64,000 bases of DNA from NCBI RefSeq assembly GCF_932526225.1, contig NC_064046.1, positions 10,503,719 through 10,567,718 of the forward strand, read 5' to 3'. The translations under genes were made by a program, and so were the position numbers. Shown piece by piece: positions 13,201 through 24,800 of this stretch (the stretch's first letter is position 1; every line of letters begins with the position of its first letter). The stretch comes from Nematostella vectensis (taxonomy: Eukaryota; Cnidaria; Anthozoa; Actiniaria; Edwardsiidae). The notes under the pieces are model-generated. The model was not told where the DNA came from. It saw only the letters and a program-made list of their open reading frames with translations, and searched no databases.

Positions 13201-13312
13201 CAATCTCTTGATCGCTTTCCTTTTCATTCATGCCAAAGCTACTCACGTTTCCTAGCATGGCGACTGCTTCTCTTCCACGGCATCCTCCCTTGAAAATTCG
13301 CACATGTAGCAT
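7279..13312 (-). CDS. GATM: glycine amidinotransferase (L-arginine:glycine amidinotransferase), mitochondrial
   Basis: Transfers the amidino group from arginine to glycine, giving guanidinoacetate and ornithine, the first step of creatine synthesis, in mitochondria. Exons on the minus strand: 13312-13247, 11543-11396, 10633-10434, 10033-9812, 9643-9506, 8499-8170 and 7404-7279, giving 409 residues (the human enzyme has 423). The start ([20 protein letters not shown]) is basic, resembles the human presequence and suits mitochondrial import. Exon 2 carries [10 protein letters not shown] and LLEEVIVG. The catalytic triad is complete: Asp241 in FDAADF, His290 in PMHIDATF and Cys394 in [10 protein letters not shown], all offset by 13 from the human numbering. 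Introns are GT-AG. The weakest part is the exon 2 acceptor at 11543. Intron 3 holds a MITE absent from the decayed copy, and intron 5 holds a hairpin element. Confidence 0.95.
7441..7500. repeat. short tandem repeat, about 20-bp unit, three copies
   Basis: TTATGTGGC followed by GTTGTTGTGGC-type units is repeated three times, starting about 40 bp upstream of GATM exon 7, in intron 6. Confidence 0.6.
8620..9110 (-). mobile_element. degenerate copy or copies of the AAAGCCG MITE family
   Basis: Around 8630-8670 and 9040-9110 there are minus-strand blocks (TAGTAGTGTCTTTCTG; GGATGTGACTGATAATTTAG) that match, in reverse, the interior of the MITE at 10135-10337. The segment lies in GATM intron 5. 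Boundaries are unclear and it may be two broken copies. Confidence 0.35.
9240..9410. mobile_element. hairpin insertion with 16-bp target duplication (hammerhead-like core)
   Basis: The 16-bp sequence ACTCTAGAAATATCGA occurs at 9224-9239 and again at 9411-9426, bracketing a 171-bp insertion in GATM intron 5. Its right half is a near-perfect inverted repeat: arms about 9303-9350 and 9361-9408, loop of about 10 bp. Inside the right arm are CTGCC (9353-9357), CTGAAGA (9358-9364), a GTCTT/AAGAC hairpin (9366-9379), GAAA (9380-9383) and GGCAG (9388-9392), a layout like a hammerhead ribozyme core. A related copy lies at 13535-13665. The long variable-type target duplication points to target-primed retrotransposition. 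Assignment to Penelope-like elements or a relative is inference. Confidence 0.6.
10135..10337. mobile_element. MITE of the AAAGCCG family in GATM intron 3
   Basis: About 200 bp, starting AAAGCCGCATTATCACCAG and ending with the imperfect inverted equivalent (CTTGTGACAATATAATG). Relatives with the same interior (AAATTATCAGT, then AGAAACTT) are at about 27801-28035, 44006-44190 (reverse) and 57085-57315. The corresponding intron of the decayed GATM copy (3847-4013) lacks it. No coding capacity; superfamily not assigned. Confidence 0.65.
11766..11885. repeat. tandem duplication, 60-bp unit, two copies
   Basis: AAGAACCTACAGGTT starts at 11766 and again at 11826; the two 60-bp units differ at only a few bases. 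Located in GATM intron 1. Confidence 0.6.
12167..12295. mobile_element. small MITE-like inverted repeat
   Basis: TATAAGTAATCATACAGTTT at the left is matched by its exact reverse complement at about 12276-12295. The interior of about 90 bp is non-coding. In GATM intron 1. Confidence 0.55.
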
Positions 13313-13534
13313 ATCCAAGCGACATTAATTGTATGAAAAAAATCGAAGGGGTCAACTTTTAGTGCAATTACGAAACAAAGAGCACTTTGAGCACTTTGCC
13401 TCCCGCTTTTCGTCAATTACATTAGGATCGCGGGCTCTTGTTGTTTGTTTCGTAATTTTGAGAAGTATTATTGTGTTAGTATTGTGCTATGATTGGCTGA
13501 GGGCAAGGGCCGCGCGCGGCACTTCGTATTCATG

Positions 13535-13665
13535 GCTAAATACAAAAAGCCCAAATAGTCGTGTTCGTGAAACCGGAAGAAGAGATACAATACACCAAAA
13601 ACTGGTATTCGACTCTGCCAAATTTTCGTCTTTAATAAGACTTCTTCAGGGCAGACTGGAGAAGG
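13535..13665. mobile_element. second copy of the hairpin/hammerhead-like element
   Basis: Shares CAAAAAGCCCAAA, GATACAATACAC and the ATTCGACTCTGCCAAATT block with 9240-9410, but has only one arm of the inverted repeat. Read on the minus strand, the core CTGCC/CTGAAGA/GAAA/GGCAG spans 13654-13615. Confidence 0.55.
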
Positions 13666-14004
13666 TGAATCGCTACAAACCTTTTTATATCAGAATGGTG
13701 GCGCGAGACGCAAAAACATCACAACTGACAAAAACGCGTTTGTACTAGAATAGCGCGCGCTATGGGTAAAAAGAATTTACATCTCTACGTGGGTTTCGTC
13801 ACTATTAAGACCCCGCCCGCCCCCACAGCCACGCCCCTTCTGGTCATTTCCTTTAAATTTTTGAAAATATTGGCCCTGAATACGGCCCCGAATATTGAAT
13901 GCCTATAGCATGTCGACATAATTCAAGAAAACAAAATTGTGAATAGCAATCTCTTGATCGCTTTCCTTCCATTCACACCCCAGTCAGATGCCAAAGCTAC
14001 TCAC

Positions 14005-14070
14005 GTTTCTTAGCATGGCGACTGCTTCTCTTCCACGGCATCCTCTCTTCAACATTCGCACATGTAGCAT
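14005..14070 (-). CDS. duplicated GATM exon 1 (alternative first exon or relic)
   Basis: A 66-nt open segment starts ATG at 14070 and reads [20 protein letters not shown] then Arg-Asn, followed by a GTGAGT donor at 14004. It is the same length and phase as GATM exon 1 at 13312-13247 and lies 758 bp farther upstream, in a duplicated block of about 145 bp. It could splice to exon 2 and give a slightly different mitochondrial presequence. Sequence alone does not show whether it is transcribed. Confidence 0.55.
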
Positions 14071-14124
14071 ATCCAAGAGAACATCTATTGTGTGAAAAAA
14101 AACGAGGGTTCCACTCGAGGGGCC

Positions 14125-14205
14125 GTCCCTAATGCAAATGCACGCAAATGAACGAAGTCGATTGTTTCATTTTCATTTGTATGCATTTACATTAGGAACT
14201 GTGGA
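14125..14205. mobile_element. short inverted repeat with ATGCAAAT octamers
   Basis: CCTAATGCAAATGCACGC near 14129 is mirrored by TGCATTTACATTAGG near 14195. The octamer-like ATGCAAAT also sits in the MITE at 40871-40992. Confidence 0.45.
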
Positions 14206-15224
14206 ATCACTTAGGTGATTTCAATACGCATTATAATTATGCAGAAACCATGTCTCCTAATACGGATATGGAAAATAAACTGTTTATTTTGTTTGAATGT
14301 AACAATCTTTGTCAGCTCAATGAAGAATCAACGAGGGTCATAGCGACTGATGAAACTAGCATTGCCGAAGTAGGCAGGGGCGGGGGGGGGGGGGGGGGGG
14401 GGGGGGCAATACAGAATATTAAGAAAATATTTAGGGAACGGCCAAGCCCCTACTGGTCATTTCCTTATAATTTTTTAAGATATTGGGGGGCAGATGCCCC
14501 AGTGACCAACTCCCTACTACGGCCCCGTATATTGGGGTTGATTGTTGATTCTCCCGGCTATTTTACTCTTGCTGGGTCTCTTAGTCCGACGGGAAACTTG
14601 CGATCGAAGCGTGTGATGTAATTTACGGCAACTTAAATATTTCTTTTAACAGGCCTTATAGAAATATCGATTGTGATAGTTTTTGTAGACAAAACTATAA
14701 AGCATAAGCTAGATCACTTAAACCCGCCAAAAAAGGGTTCCAAAAAGGCTGTTCCAAAGCACATTTCTTTGTTGACACAACCTATTTAACAAAAGTTATA
14801 TGGTAATAAAACATCACATCACACCATCATAATCCAGAGCCGAAGCAGAGGGTGAAGAACTCGGGGCGCGTGACTCCCCAATATTATAGGAAATGACCTG
14901 TAGGGGCGTGGCTGTGCCCCAATATATTCTTAATGTTTCTGTTGTGTTCCCCTCCAATTCCAAGGCCTGCTTCGGTACTGTAATCCGTTAAATCAAACCA
15001 TTGCAAGCGTGCTACCTAGAGCCGATTATTGAGTTTATTATTTAAAATCTCATTTGATTATTTGCGGAGAAGTTTCCATTCTTAAAACAAGTATTTTCAG
15101 CAAATAATCAAATGATATTTCAAAAAAGGAACGTAATAAACTGCTCTGGGGGCTCTCTTGAGCTGGTTTTATAGTAACGTCAGCTAAAAGATATTGGAGC
15201 ACGGTGAAATCTATGTACGATAAC
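14206..15224. repeat. repeat-rich intergenic stretch
   Basis: Holds a G-homopolymer (about 14380-14406) and several copies of a block containing GGGGCGTGGCTGTG with neighbouring AAATGACC. Copies are near 14890 (forward) and near 13805 and 14430 (reverse); another is at 44545. No gene seen. Confidence 0.45.
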
Positions 15225-16845
15225 TCGGCCCTACCAATCGATAAAAATCGATCATCGGAAACTAATCGAAATAATCATTATTAATCGATATTAATCAGTT
15301 GATTATTATTGATTGATATTGGGCTCCAATAAATCAATAATAGTCGATACTCACAGCCCAAGAGTACTCAATCATATTTATTATTATCGATTAATATCGG
15401 GTTTTATAGGTTCTTATATTTAAAACTGACCATGTCTTCCCATGTCGACCTGATAGGGATGCTCGGTCGTATTTTATAGGGGGTATCCGAGAAAAGAAGG
15501 GCTTTTCTCTCAGAAATGGTACTATTTAGGTCTTGTGAGGTATTTTTAGGGTAGCAATTTTGAGTCGTGCAGGTACTTTTTAGGGGTATTTTTCGAATTT
15601 TCTGACGAGCATCCCTTTCATTTTTTCCCTGAAGAATCAAATTCTATTGTTTTTTGCCGTCGCCGTCCACGTTGCCGTCGTCGTTGCTTAAGGTCCCTAA
15701 TCCATTTAGGCCGACACAATGTTGATTCAGATGCCGTACCGATCGGTCGTCGTTCCAAGGGGTCAAAAAATTACTGTTGCATTCCAAAAACCAAAAGAAG
15801 TGCGGCACAACAAGGTCCCGACGTTTGAAACGGTGTAAAACTTTTGCAGCTTCTCATGTGCCAGTATAATAAAATACAAAACAATTAGGTTTGGCACGGA
15901 AGAAGCGTGGCTAGATATCCTGTATACAGTCGTTTGACAAAAGGTTGTTTTCAACCGGCTTCGGGACTACTGAAACGCTTAGCTGCATATATTTACCACT
16001 GCATAACTTCAGACTAAGGGCGCGTTTTTTCCTATCATTCTGGAATGATTTTGGTTGGTAGAGTCATTCTGCTACAGGTAGCAGAATGGGTAGAATGGCC
16101 TTCATTCAATTCCGGAATGGGAACGCGGGATAAACTAACGCGCGCTTTTTCTATTCTTATAATTTTCATGCCGAAATCACGAGTAAAAACAAAAACAAAA
16201 AACAAACGGCCCTTAGACACGGTAGCGGTGGCTAAAATATGCAGCTAAGCGCTTCAGTGTTTTTTTTTTACACATGCTTACATGCGGGCTTGTCGCGTAG
16301 TCGCGCAAAGCTTGTTGAAATGATAGAGAATGTTTAGAATAGCATTTTAGTCATTCTGCTACAGGTAGCAGAATGGGTAGAATGGCCTTCATTCAATTCC
16401 GGAATGGGAACGCGGGATAAACGAACACGCGCTTTTTCTATTCTTATAATTCTCATGCCGAAATCACGAGTAAATAGAAAAAAAGCGGTTGTTACAATAT
16501 GCAGCTAAGCGCTTCAGTGGTTTTTTTTTTTTTACACATGCTTACATGCTGGCTTGTCGCGTCGTCGCGCAAAGCCGGTTGAAAACAACCTTTTGTCAAA
16601 CGATTGTAATTCAAATGTGGTTTGCAAAAGGTAAAATTGAGCCCTTTTGAAGCAATATAAAGACTCGCTTATTATAATCAATAATAATCGATAATTTCAT
16701 TTGTTTTTCGGTAATAATCGATCACACAGTTTTAAGTTATCGATTTCTGTTGATTTCCGATATCAATCATTGATTTATATTGATTTTTATCCATTACTAT
16801 TGATTATTATTGATTATTGGAATTATCGATTGGTAGGGTCGGGAC
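15225..16845. mobile_element. composite repeat with terminal and internal inverted repeats
   Basis: The left end near 15225 reads CGGCCCTACCAATCGATA and the right end near 16825-16843 reads TATCGATTGGTAGGGTCG, its inverse. Both are followed inward by AT-rich arrays of ATCGAT/TTGATTATTA motifs. A second inverted pair (TCGTTTGACAAAAGGTTG near 15928; inverse near 16587-16605) encloses a direct duplication at about 16033-16250 and 16345-16520 (CTACAGGTAGCAGAATGGG). I see no transposase ORF, so this looks like a nested non-autonomous DNA element. Confidence 0.55.
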
Positions 16846-18279
16846 GGTAACAATCATCGTTTTGGTGCACTTCGCGAGGGTGAAGGATTGATTATCGGTC
16901 GAAAAGAAAAGGCGAATTTACTTACGGGGTGCCTTCAGCCCGGGGGACGCCGAAAAATCCAAAGTGCCAAGGAAAAATGTTGATCTGCGCGTCAGATTAA
17001 ATCGAATATGCTCATGTCATATGTCATTGTAACGCATAACAAGGGACTATTATGTATGACCGTGCGCGCAGATGCTTACCGACATCCGACGATCGCAGGC
17101 TCTCCTTAGGGGAAACCACTCACCCATAGCGTCAGATTTAGGTCTGCAAAGATGTTCGGATGTTTTTCTCTTGGTAGTAATCCTATGCACGTCTTCAGAT
17201 TGTCTAAAGGATTAAACAAGTGTGTTTCTTTTTTTCCTTTTTTCTTACCAACGAGTACTGGCAGCTGTGTTTCATCACAGGTCAGGCAATGGTTTTGAAG
17301 CTTGTTCGTAGCTTGGAATCGGCTGTTCGTAGTAGAGGTAAAACGAGTGGATTGAAGTAGCCATTTTTTTGTGAAATGTTGCCAATAAAATTGCCTTAAA
17401 AATGTCTTGTTGCTGCCAAATGCATGTGTAATAACGATTTGGGGGTGGTTTTCTTCGGGTTTTAATCACGCGTTTGTTTCCAGTCAATCACATCCCTTAA
17501 AAACTCTTATGGGTCTAAACCATCCGAACTATGGCAGAACTTTACCTTTAATGGCTTATGTCAATCACCATATATACACATGAATTTATTTTCGGTACTA
17601 ACGAGTTTGTTGTTGTTTCTTTTGTGCTTTTTTCGGTCAAATGATTTTAGTGTGTCCTTATTATGCAGTTTTCGGCGTCACGTTATTCACTTGAAGCCTT
17701 CCAGCTCACTGAACTAGTTGTGTCCTTAGATGATCGATAATATATTTTCGCCAATTATTTTGTATTTTAACCGCCTATACTATTATTACTCAATAAACCA
17801 ATCCAGCTGGATGGCTATCCTCCTACATGTTGTCTCTTGTATTTCATAATATATTATTTATTGTCTATATATAGACAATAAATATTTTCTATTCGGCTGA
17901 ACGCAGTGAAAGAGAATAGAACTACCAAACTGTGTGCGGCTTTTGAGATATTTTTCTATGTTCCTATGCAAATTTGAGTCAAAGTTAGAGGATTGAATAA
18001 TTTCTTTATCTTCTTTCTCTATAATATGCTGTAATACATAATTCGTGTTTTAAGGATCACTCCTGTGAAATATAACGATATTTCGTTGGTCAGATCTTGC
18101 TTTAAATCGACCAGAACAGTTGGAACATCTCGTAGCCTGCGTAGCAAGTGTTTCTGTGGAGTTTCGGTGCAAACTATGCTAGGAAACATTGAAAACTGAG
18201 GCTTGCCGGGAGGGGGATCTTTATAGATTTTCCAATTGAATCGAAACTAGTTTGTAATTGAGCGCTAAAAAGTATGGTA
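16846..18279. other. intergenic stretch, no gene seen
   Basis: Only short ORFs without splice or similarity support. A perfect short palindrome (TATTGTCTATATATAGACAATA) is near 17860-17882. Confidence 0.45.
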
Positions 18280-18791
18280 CAGTTGAACCTGGATTTTACG
18301 ATACTGGATTCACCGATAACCTCGATTTTACGATGGCGTTCCTTTCTCCCGGCGGAAATACAGAAAAATGTAGAAGAAATTACCTCGATCTAACGGTATT
18401 GGATACAACGATATTCTCGATTTTACGATACAAATCTGTTCTCCCAAGCGTGATTTTTTCATCGATATTATCGATTCTGTCTATGAATAAAGAGAGAAAA
18501 CCTCAAGACACCACAGACGTACAGTAAACGATTTTTTTTAATTGACAGATCTATTTAAACACAGCTTACAGTCTAACAGAAAGTAACTGTGCAGTCTTAC
18601 CCAGAGTACAGCTACAATATTATTATTTTGTGAAAGTTAATTATTAACCAGTTAACACGACCTCGCTACAACGATATTTTCAATAGATTTTCCTTTATAT
18701 AATAAAATCGAGGACCTCTTTGCGACGATACCTCGATTTTGCGATACATTTTCTTTCTTCCGAGGCATATCGTAAAATTCAGGTTCCACTG
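18280..18791. mobile_element. pogo/Tc1-mariner-like MITE
   Basis: A 512-bp element between TA dinucleotides (18278-18279 and 18792-18793). Termini are CAGTTGAACCTGGATTTTAC and its imperfect inverse, ending GGTTCCACTG; interior subrepeats contain CTCGATTTTACGAT. TA target duplication plus CAGT-type ends with ACCT and GATTTTACGAT fits the pogo/Tigger branch. No transposase ORF. It lies 83 bp upstream of the NGDN start codon, so it may form part of the promoter. Confidence 0.7.
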
Positions 18792-18874
18792 TAGTATTTT
18801 TTCGACCACCTTTGCGTCACCTTGTTCGGGATTACAAAGGATGGATGCGAGGGACTGGTTCGGGGCATTCCAAG

Positions 18875-21800
18875 ATGGCGGACGCGGAGGCAAGTAAAAC
18901 ACGTTATTTGGAAAAATCTACCCATTTTACTCTAAAACATAACATAAATACGTTTCTCATTCCATCAATTTTAAATTTCCTTTCTTTAAATGTATGGGCA
19001 GTTTTCGGAATGTCTAAATGCTGTTTAAAGCTCCCCACTAAAACATACTTTGACTAACACTGACGTTTTTCTCCTTATCGTTTTTCAGACGATTGCTAAA
19101 GATTTGCCTGAATATATCTCCTCTCTGAAGGATCTGAGTACAACGGTAGGGGAAGCATTAAGATAATAGAATATCAACTGAGTGTTTTGCTGCTAAACAA
19201 ATCATAATAATCTTTTGGGCTTTATACCAAGGAGGTTTAAAGATCAAATGAGATTAAACCCTCTTTGTTCGTACATAAAGTAATGAAAGCTTTATATACA
19301 TTCAGGGGACTCACAGTTTTTGGCTCTTAGAATTTTCCCCACCTGGGAAGTCGAGACAAACAGAAAAATGATGGCAGATGACTTGGTGTCTAAAATGTAG
19401 CTGTACCATTTGCATACATGTCAACTCTCCCGCATTAGGCGGGAGTCTCAAGATTTTGGACCCCTTCTCCTGCTCTCCCGCGTTGAGCACCAAATCTCCC
19501 GCTTTTTAGTGCTTCCGAAAAAATTATTCTGTAGAAAATCGTCATTTTGCCTATTTTCTATTATAATATTAAATGCAATAATTTCCTTGCATAGCGCAAT
19601 TTATCTAACACCCTCGTGTGGTGATCTATAAGTGTATTTGTTCCTGAGAGCTTTCTATTATACCCACCCCTCCCCCCCAAAATGAATATACCCCACCCCT
19701 CCCCCCAAAAATTATCAAGTCTTGAGATTTTTGGAGGTTGACAGGTATGCATTTGCCCCAAAAGAAAGTGATTTGACTGCAGTTAAGTTTGGAGTGGGCT
19801 TGGGCTTTTTTCAATTTTGTTTAGGGTTTACCAAATCCCCCATACTTCCCTGGGACCACATTGGTACGGGTTTCAAATTACTAGTGCATAAGGTCAAGCA
19901 ATTTGAAAATTATTCACAGTGAAGTACACATGATTTAATATAGATGCACTCATAATTCTTATCCGTCTTGACCCTTGCTGTAATCTAGCCCATAGCAACA
20001 ATAGTGATGAATACAAATTCAATTCATCCAAGCTCGTTCATCTGTGCTCCCAGGTACAGTACCGTACCTGACAACTCTCCCGCTCTCCTGTATTGAGCAC
20101 CAAATTTTCCCCCTTATAGCGATTTTTATTGCTTTCAAAAAATTATTATGTAGAAAATCATCATTTTGCCTATTTTCTATTAAGATATTTAAAACAATAA
20201 TTCCCTTGCATAGCGCAATTTATTTAACACCCTCATGAGATCTGCAAGAGGATATGGGCGCGAGAGTTTTCTATGCCGTAAACGCCTGTAAGGTTATACC
20301 CACCCCTCCACCCCAATAAATGAATCTACCCCACCCCTCCCCCCAAATATTATCAAGCCTTGAGACTTGGACAGAAATCTTGTGAAATCAGGTGAAGTAC
20401 AATAAGGATGTGAAAAAACCCACGAGAGCCAATGTGAGTGAATACAGGAAATGTATGTACATTCTCACAAAAATCTTGTGACACCCGCCTAATGCGGGTG
20501 AGTTGACAGCTATGCTGTAAGTATCAAATGGCTTGTTCTTAACCAGTTGGCATCTCTTGCTACAGGTTGAGAATCTTTCAGAGCATGTGGATAGAAAAAT
20601 CAAGAAAATTGATGATGAGGAGATCTCTACCAGTAAAGGAATCAGCTTCTTGGAGATCAAAATTCATTTGTTACTAAGGTGAACTGATAATGACAATCAA
20701 TGGCAATCCATTTATAAAGTCTTAATGATTGTATTTTTGCTATTGGATTGACTTGTTACTGAAGTACAATTGTATAGTTTGTATAGTTGAAGTTATGTTA
20801 TTCTTTGGTGCTTGTTTCCAGCTATTTAATCAATGTTGTTTACTACATATTGATTAAGACTGAGGGTCAAAATATTGAGTGTGATCCAGTGGTTGACAGA
20901 CTTGTAGAAATACGCACTGTAAGTATCACTCACTTGTTTATGTTTTAGCAGCTCAAAGAATATAGACAAAACAAATATACAATTGTAGTACATGGTGTTT
21001 GTAAGTCATTTGGATTAATATCCAACTCCACCATTTTATTAGATTGTACTGCAGTAATTCTTTATTTTGTGAGGAAATGGTTCAATACTTTTATTTGTTA
21101 CAGTTGTTGACCCTATTTCTTATCCATTATCAGGGCTTGATTTTTACTTTTATAACTTATGTTAAATCAAAATAGTGAAAACAAACAAAACAAAAAGCAT
21201 CCCATTGTTCTTTGAGAACTGGGTACGTTACGAAGGTTTATTTTTAATTTCTTCACTAGCTTAGCTTTTTTGGTTTTCCTTCTCTCAACAAAAACAATTT
21301 CAATCTAAGCTGAGTTATGTGATCAGACGAACTGACAGAAAATCACGACTTGTTGTTTCCAGTAAGCTAATTTCACATCAGATAAGGCGGAAATTTCCCT
21401 TAGTACTCAAAATATCAAATGGGGCATTTGATGCAACTTTTTGTTAAGTGTCGTTGAAATTTGAGCATTTCATCTCTGAGCTCATACATAGCGCAAGGAA
21501 AATGATTATCTTAAAAGCCAAAATCTTGGTATGTGCATTTTGGCCTTTCGTTATTTGTGTTTTTGAAATTGGAAAATCAGTAAGGAATACAAGAAACAGA
21601 TGGCCTTTGTAAGAAATTGTATCTTCTTTCTCCATCTCTTCGAAGTGCGCAGGTTCAGGTTTTTCTGTCCTGTCAGGTCAAACATGGATCATATGGTGGC
21701 TGCCTGAGGGGCCTTTTGATTCAACCAAGTTGTATTTGCACTCTCGTATTTTAAGGGTTGAGTAGCCTCCCAAATCTAAGCCTTTTTTATTGATTTCTCT

Positions 21801-24800
21801 ACCACAGGTTCTTGAAAAGCTGAGGCCAATAGACCAGAAGATGAAGTACCAGATTGACAAGCTTGTAAAGCTAGTCACTGCCGGCTTAGCAGGTATGTTT
21901 TAGATATTTTTGGGCGTCTTCAGAATTTAACCTTGTTAGTAAGAAATCTTTTCTAGAGTAAAACAATTTTTGTATCAATCAAGAGAGAAGTTTCCTGCCC
22001 TACTGTATTTGAAAATTAGTCTGCAGTTATAAGAAGAAAAGTAATTTTCAGTCATTTCTCTTTTTTAATATACAGTAGAGCTAATCTGCTAGTGCAGATG
22101 AACATTAAAATATGTATTAACAATTTCTTATTAACAGGAACCGATAATGACCCACTGAGATTCCGGCCAAACCCTGAAAACATGCTGGGAAAGGTAGCAG
22201 GCTTGATGACACCAACTGGCTCCCTGGTTTATTTATCAGTACATTTTCTAATTTTGTACCATATAGTCACGGACCAGTTCCAGGGGAGGGGGGGGGGAAC
22301 TCTCCAGAAAAGCAGATGGGTGTCATCTTCCCATCTTTTAGGGTATAAAAAATTTTGACCAACTGCCACCCCTTTGCGTTTATTTGATGCACATTCCTTT
22401 AATACACGTTAATATCTACCAAGGTTAATTTCCTATAAAAAGGAAAATTTAACGTAATATTTTGGGTAGTCGGTCTGGAACACACAAAGTCTAATTCATG
22501 TATTTTTTGTTTACCGCTACAGTTAGATTTATCTATAACAAGTGATCTAATAATAAGTTTGAATATTTGCTTATACCAATCAAATAATAAAATTCGAAAT
22601 CGAACGGTTAAAGCACAATTTTGGCCTTTGGAAAGATTAGTCCTAGTGTTTTGCCAGGCATTTGGGACAGCTCATCGCAGAGAATATTTGTGAATGGAGG
22701 GCTGTCCTAGATGCCTGGGGACAAGGCTAATATAATATTGAATTCCTTTATTCAATTATTTCTCTTCTCAGAAACTGGGCCCTGAGATAAATTCTCTTTC
22801 TAAAAGTATGACTCTCCATTTATACCGTACTTAATAAACCTGTAATACAATAAGACAGAGAGTTTTATGAAACAACATGCTGTACTGGTATAGTAATTTC
22901 TTTAATTATAATTCAAACACACACACCCAAGCAATTGCTAAAATGCAGTTGCCTTGTACGACTCTGATTTTACTTGATACTAACCAACGACTAGATACTT
23001 ATTATTTTTTCTCCCCAGCTGGATGAAAGTGAAGATGACAGTGAGACCAGTGATACTGCTAAGGCATCTGGGATATATGTTCCCCCTAAAGTATCTGCTG
23101 TTCCGTATGGTAAATATGCTAATAATATTGTTAGTCTTGTTAATAAGAAGATAATATAGTGATTGTGATAATATACTAATGCGTAATGTAATGTCTCTCC
23201 TTTAAGATCGTTACTGTTTGTTGGACAACAGGGTTGTCAGACAATAATCAGATACTATACAGTATTGTCCCTGCTGTTTCCTATGATAATGATGTAATAT
23301 ATGCCCCCCTGCAACTGTTTTCTATGGTAACCATGTTAATAGTTTTTTTTTTCTATCCTTTCATACAGCTTTACATTTGTGAATTAGAAGAGGCCACACA
23401 GCATAAAAAACTATTGTTTACACTCAAGGGAATCGGCACAAACTTATAAATTTACCTAGCCTGATATCACTGTTTAATTTTGTCGCACAATATTTGATGC
23501 TACTTAAGTAAAAGCCACAGTTTAAGACTCTTGCTTTGACATCTGGCAATCTTTTCATGTTAGCCCTCTTTAAAGCGATTTGGATATTAGAAGTCTCAGA
23601 GACAACAGGTTATTGCTGTATTGTCAATTTGTATTTGTAGATGAAGGCTATGGTTTTAGGAAAGAGAGAAAACTTGAGGAACATACCAAAAAGAGAGTGC
23701 TGAACAGCAGGCTATTGCAGGAGTTGAGAGGTATTCTAAGCAATTTTTAGTGTTGGCTGTAGCTTGTAACTACTTCTTACTGCTTGCAAATTAGAAAAGT
23801 GTGTAGTTTTCTATAGTGTTTCGTATTCTGCTTGTCAAAGTTTCTTGACTATTTCTATCATGGAAAATGTGTTTGTTGATACTGAATGATGATGATAACA
23901 GTAATAACGATAATGACAAAGCTTGTGGAAGTGAAGGTTGTAGTGATGAATAATGTGTTGATTATAATGATATTGATGATGATAGTCGCCATTGCAATGA
24001 TTATGATTGAAATAGCAGGTGATGATGATGAATGCCCCATCATAATAATGATGATGATAATGCTTAATGATGATGACAACAATGATGGTGATAAGGCAGT
24101 TAGATTGGCTCTAGTGATTATAAAGAGGCATGTACCCAGGGTTTTCTGAGAAAGGGGGGGGGAAAGGTCATAGATATATTAAAAAAGGATAGAATTTGAT
24201 AATTCCTCATAAGAAATGGCCCACCTTTTGGCAGCGAAGGGTGCGGGGGCAGATCCAGGAATTCAAAATGGGGGAGTGGATAATGGCCGGATAGACGGAC
24301 TGATATAGTGGTTCTTGACAGGTCACATAGATATCAGATATTTCACATTTTATTTATATCCACCCAATCCACCCCCTGTATCCGCCCCTGGGGGGGTTCG
24401 TGGTGCATACCCTGCCCACCCTCCCCCCCCTCTGTGTTGGTAATGGTGGGTATGAAGGTAATGGTGTTTATGTTGATGGTGGTGATCATTGTACGATGAT
24501 GGTAATAACAATGACAATGCTAATCAACATGGTGGTGGTAATGGTGATGAGCAGAACTATAATGAAGTTATTTGCTGTTGATCCTGATTTTAATCTGTTT
24601 GTTATTGTAGAGGAATTTAGTGAAGCACCTGTGGAGATAAGGGTGAGTCAATAACTCTGTGACCCACTTTTTTATTCCCTGTAACTGGTTAATAAAACTG
24701 GTCAAGTCATGGCAAATCTCTCAGAAATAGGGACCTCTGAACAGCAGCATTTACGTCACAGCTTGAACCTGCTTTAACAGTCACTCCTAATCAAATGAGA

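Noticed and set aside
13329-13748. 139-codon + strand ORF
   Set aside because: Runs through GATM exon 1 antisense flank and a hairpin repeat copy; no coding signature.
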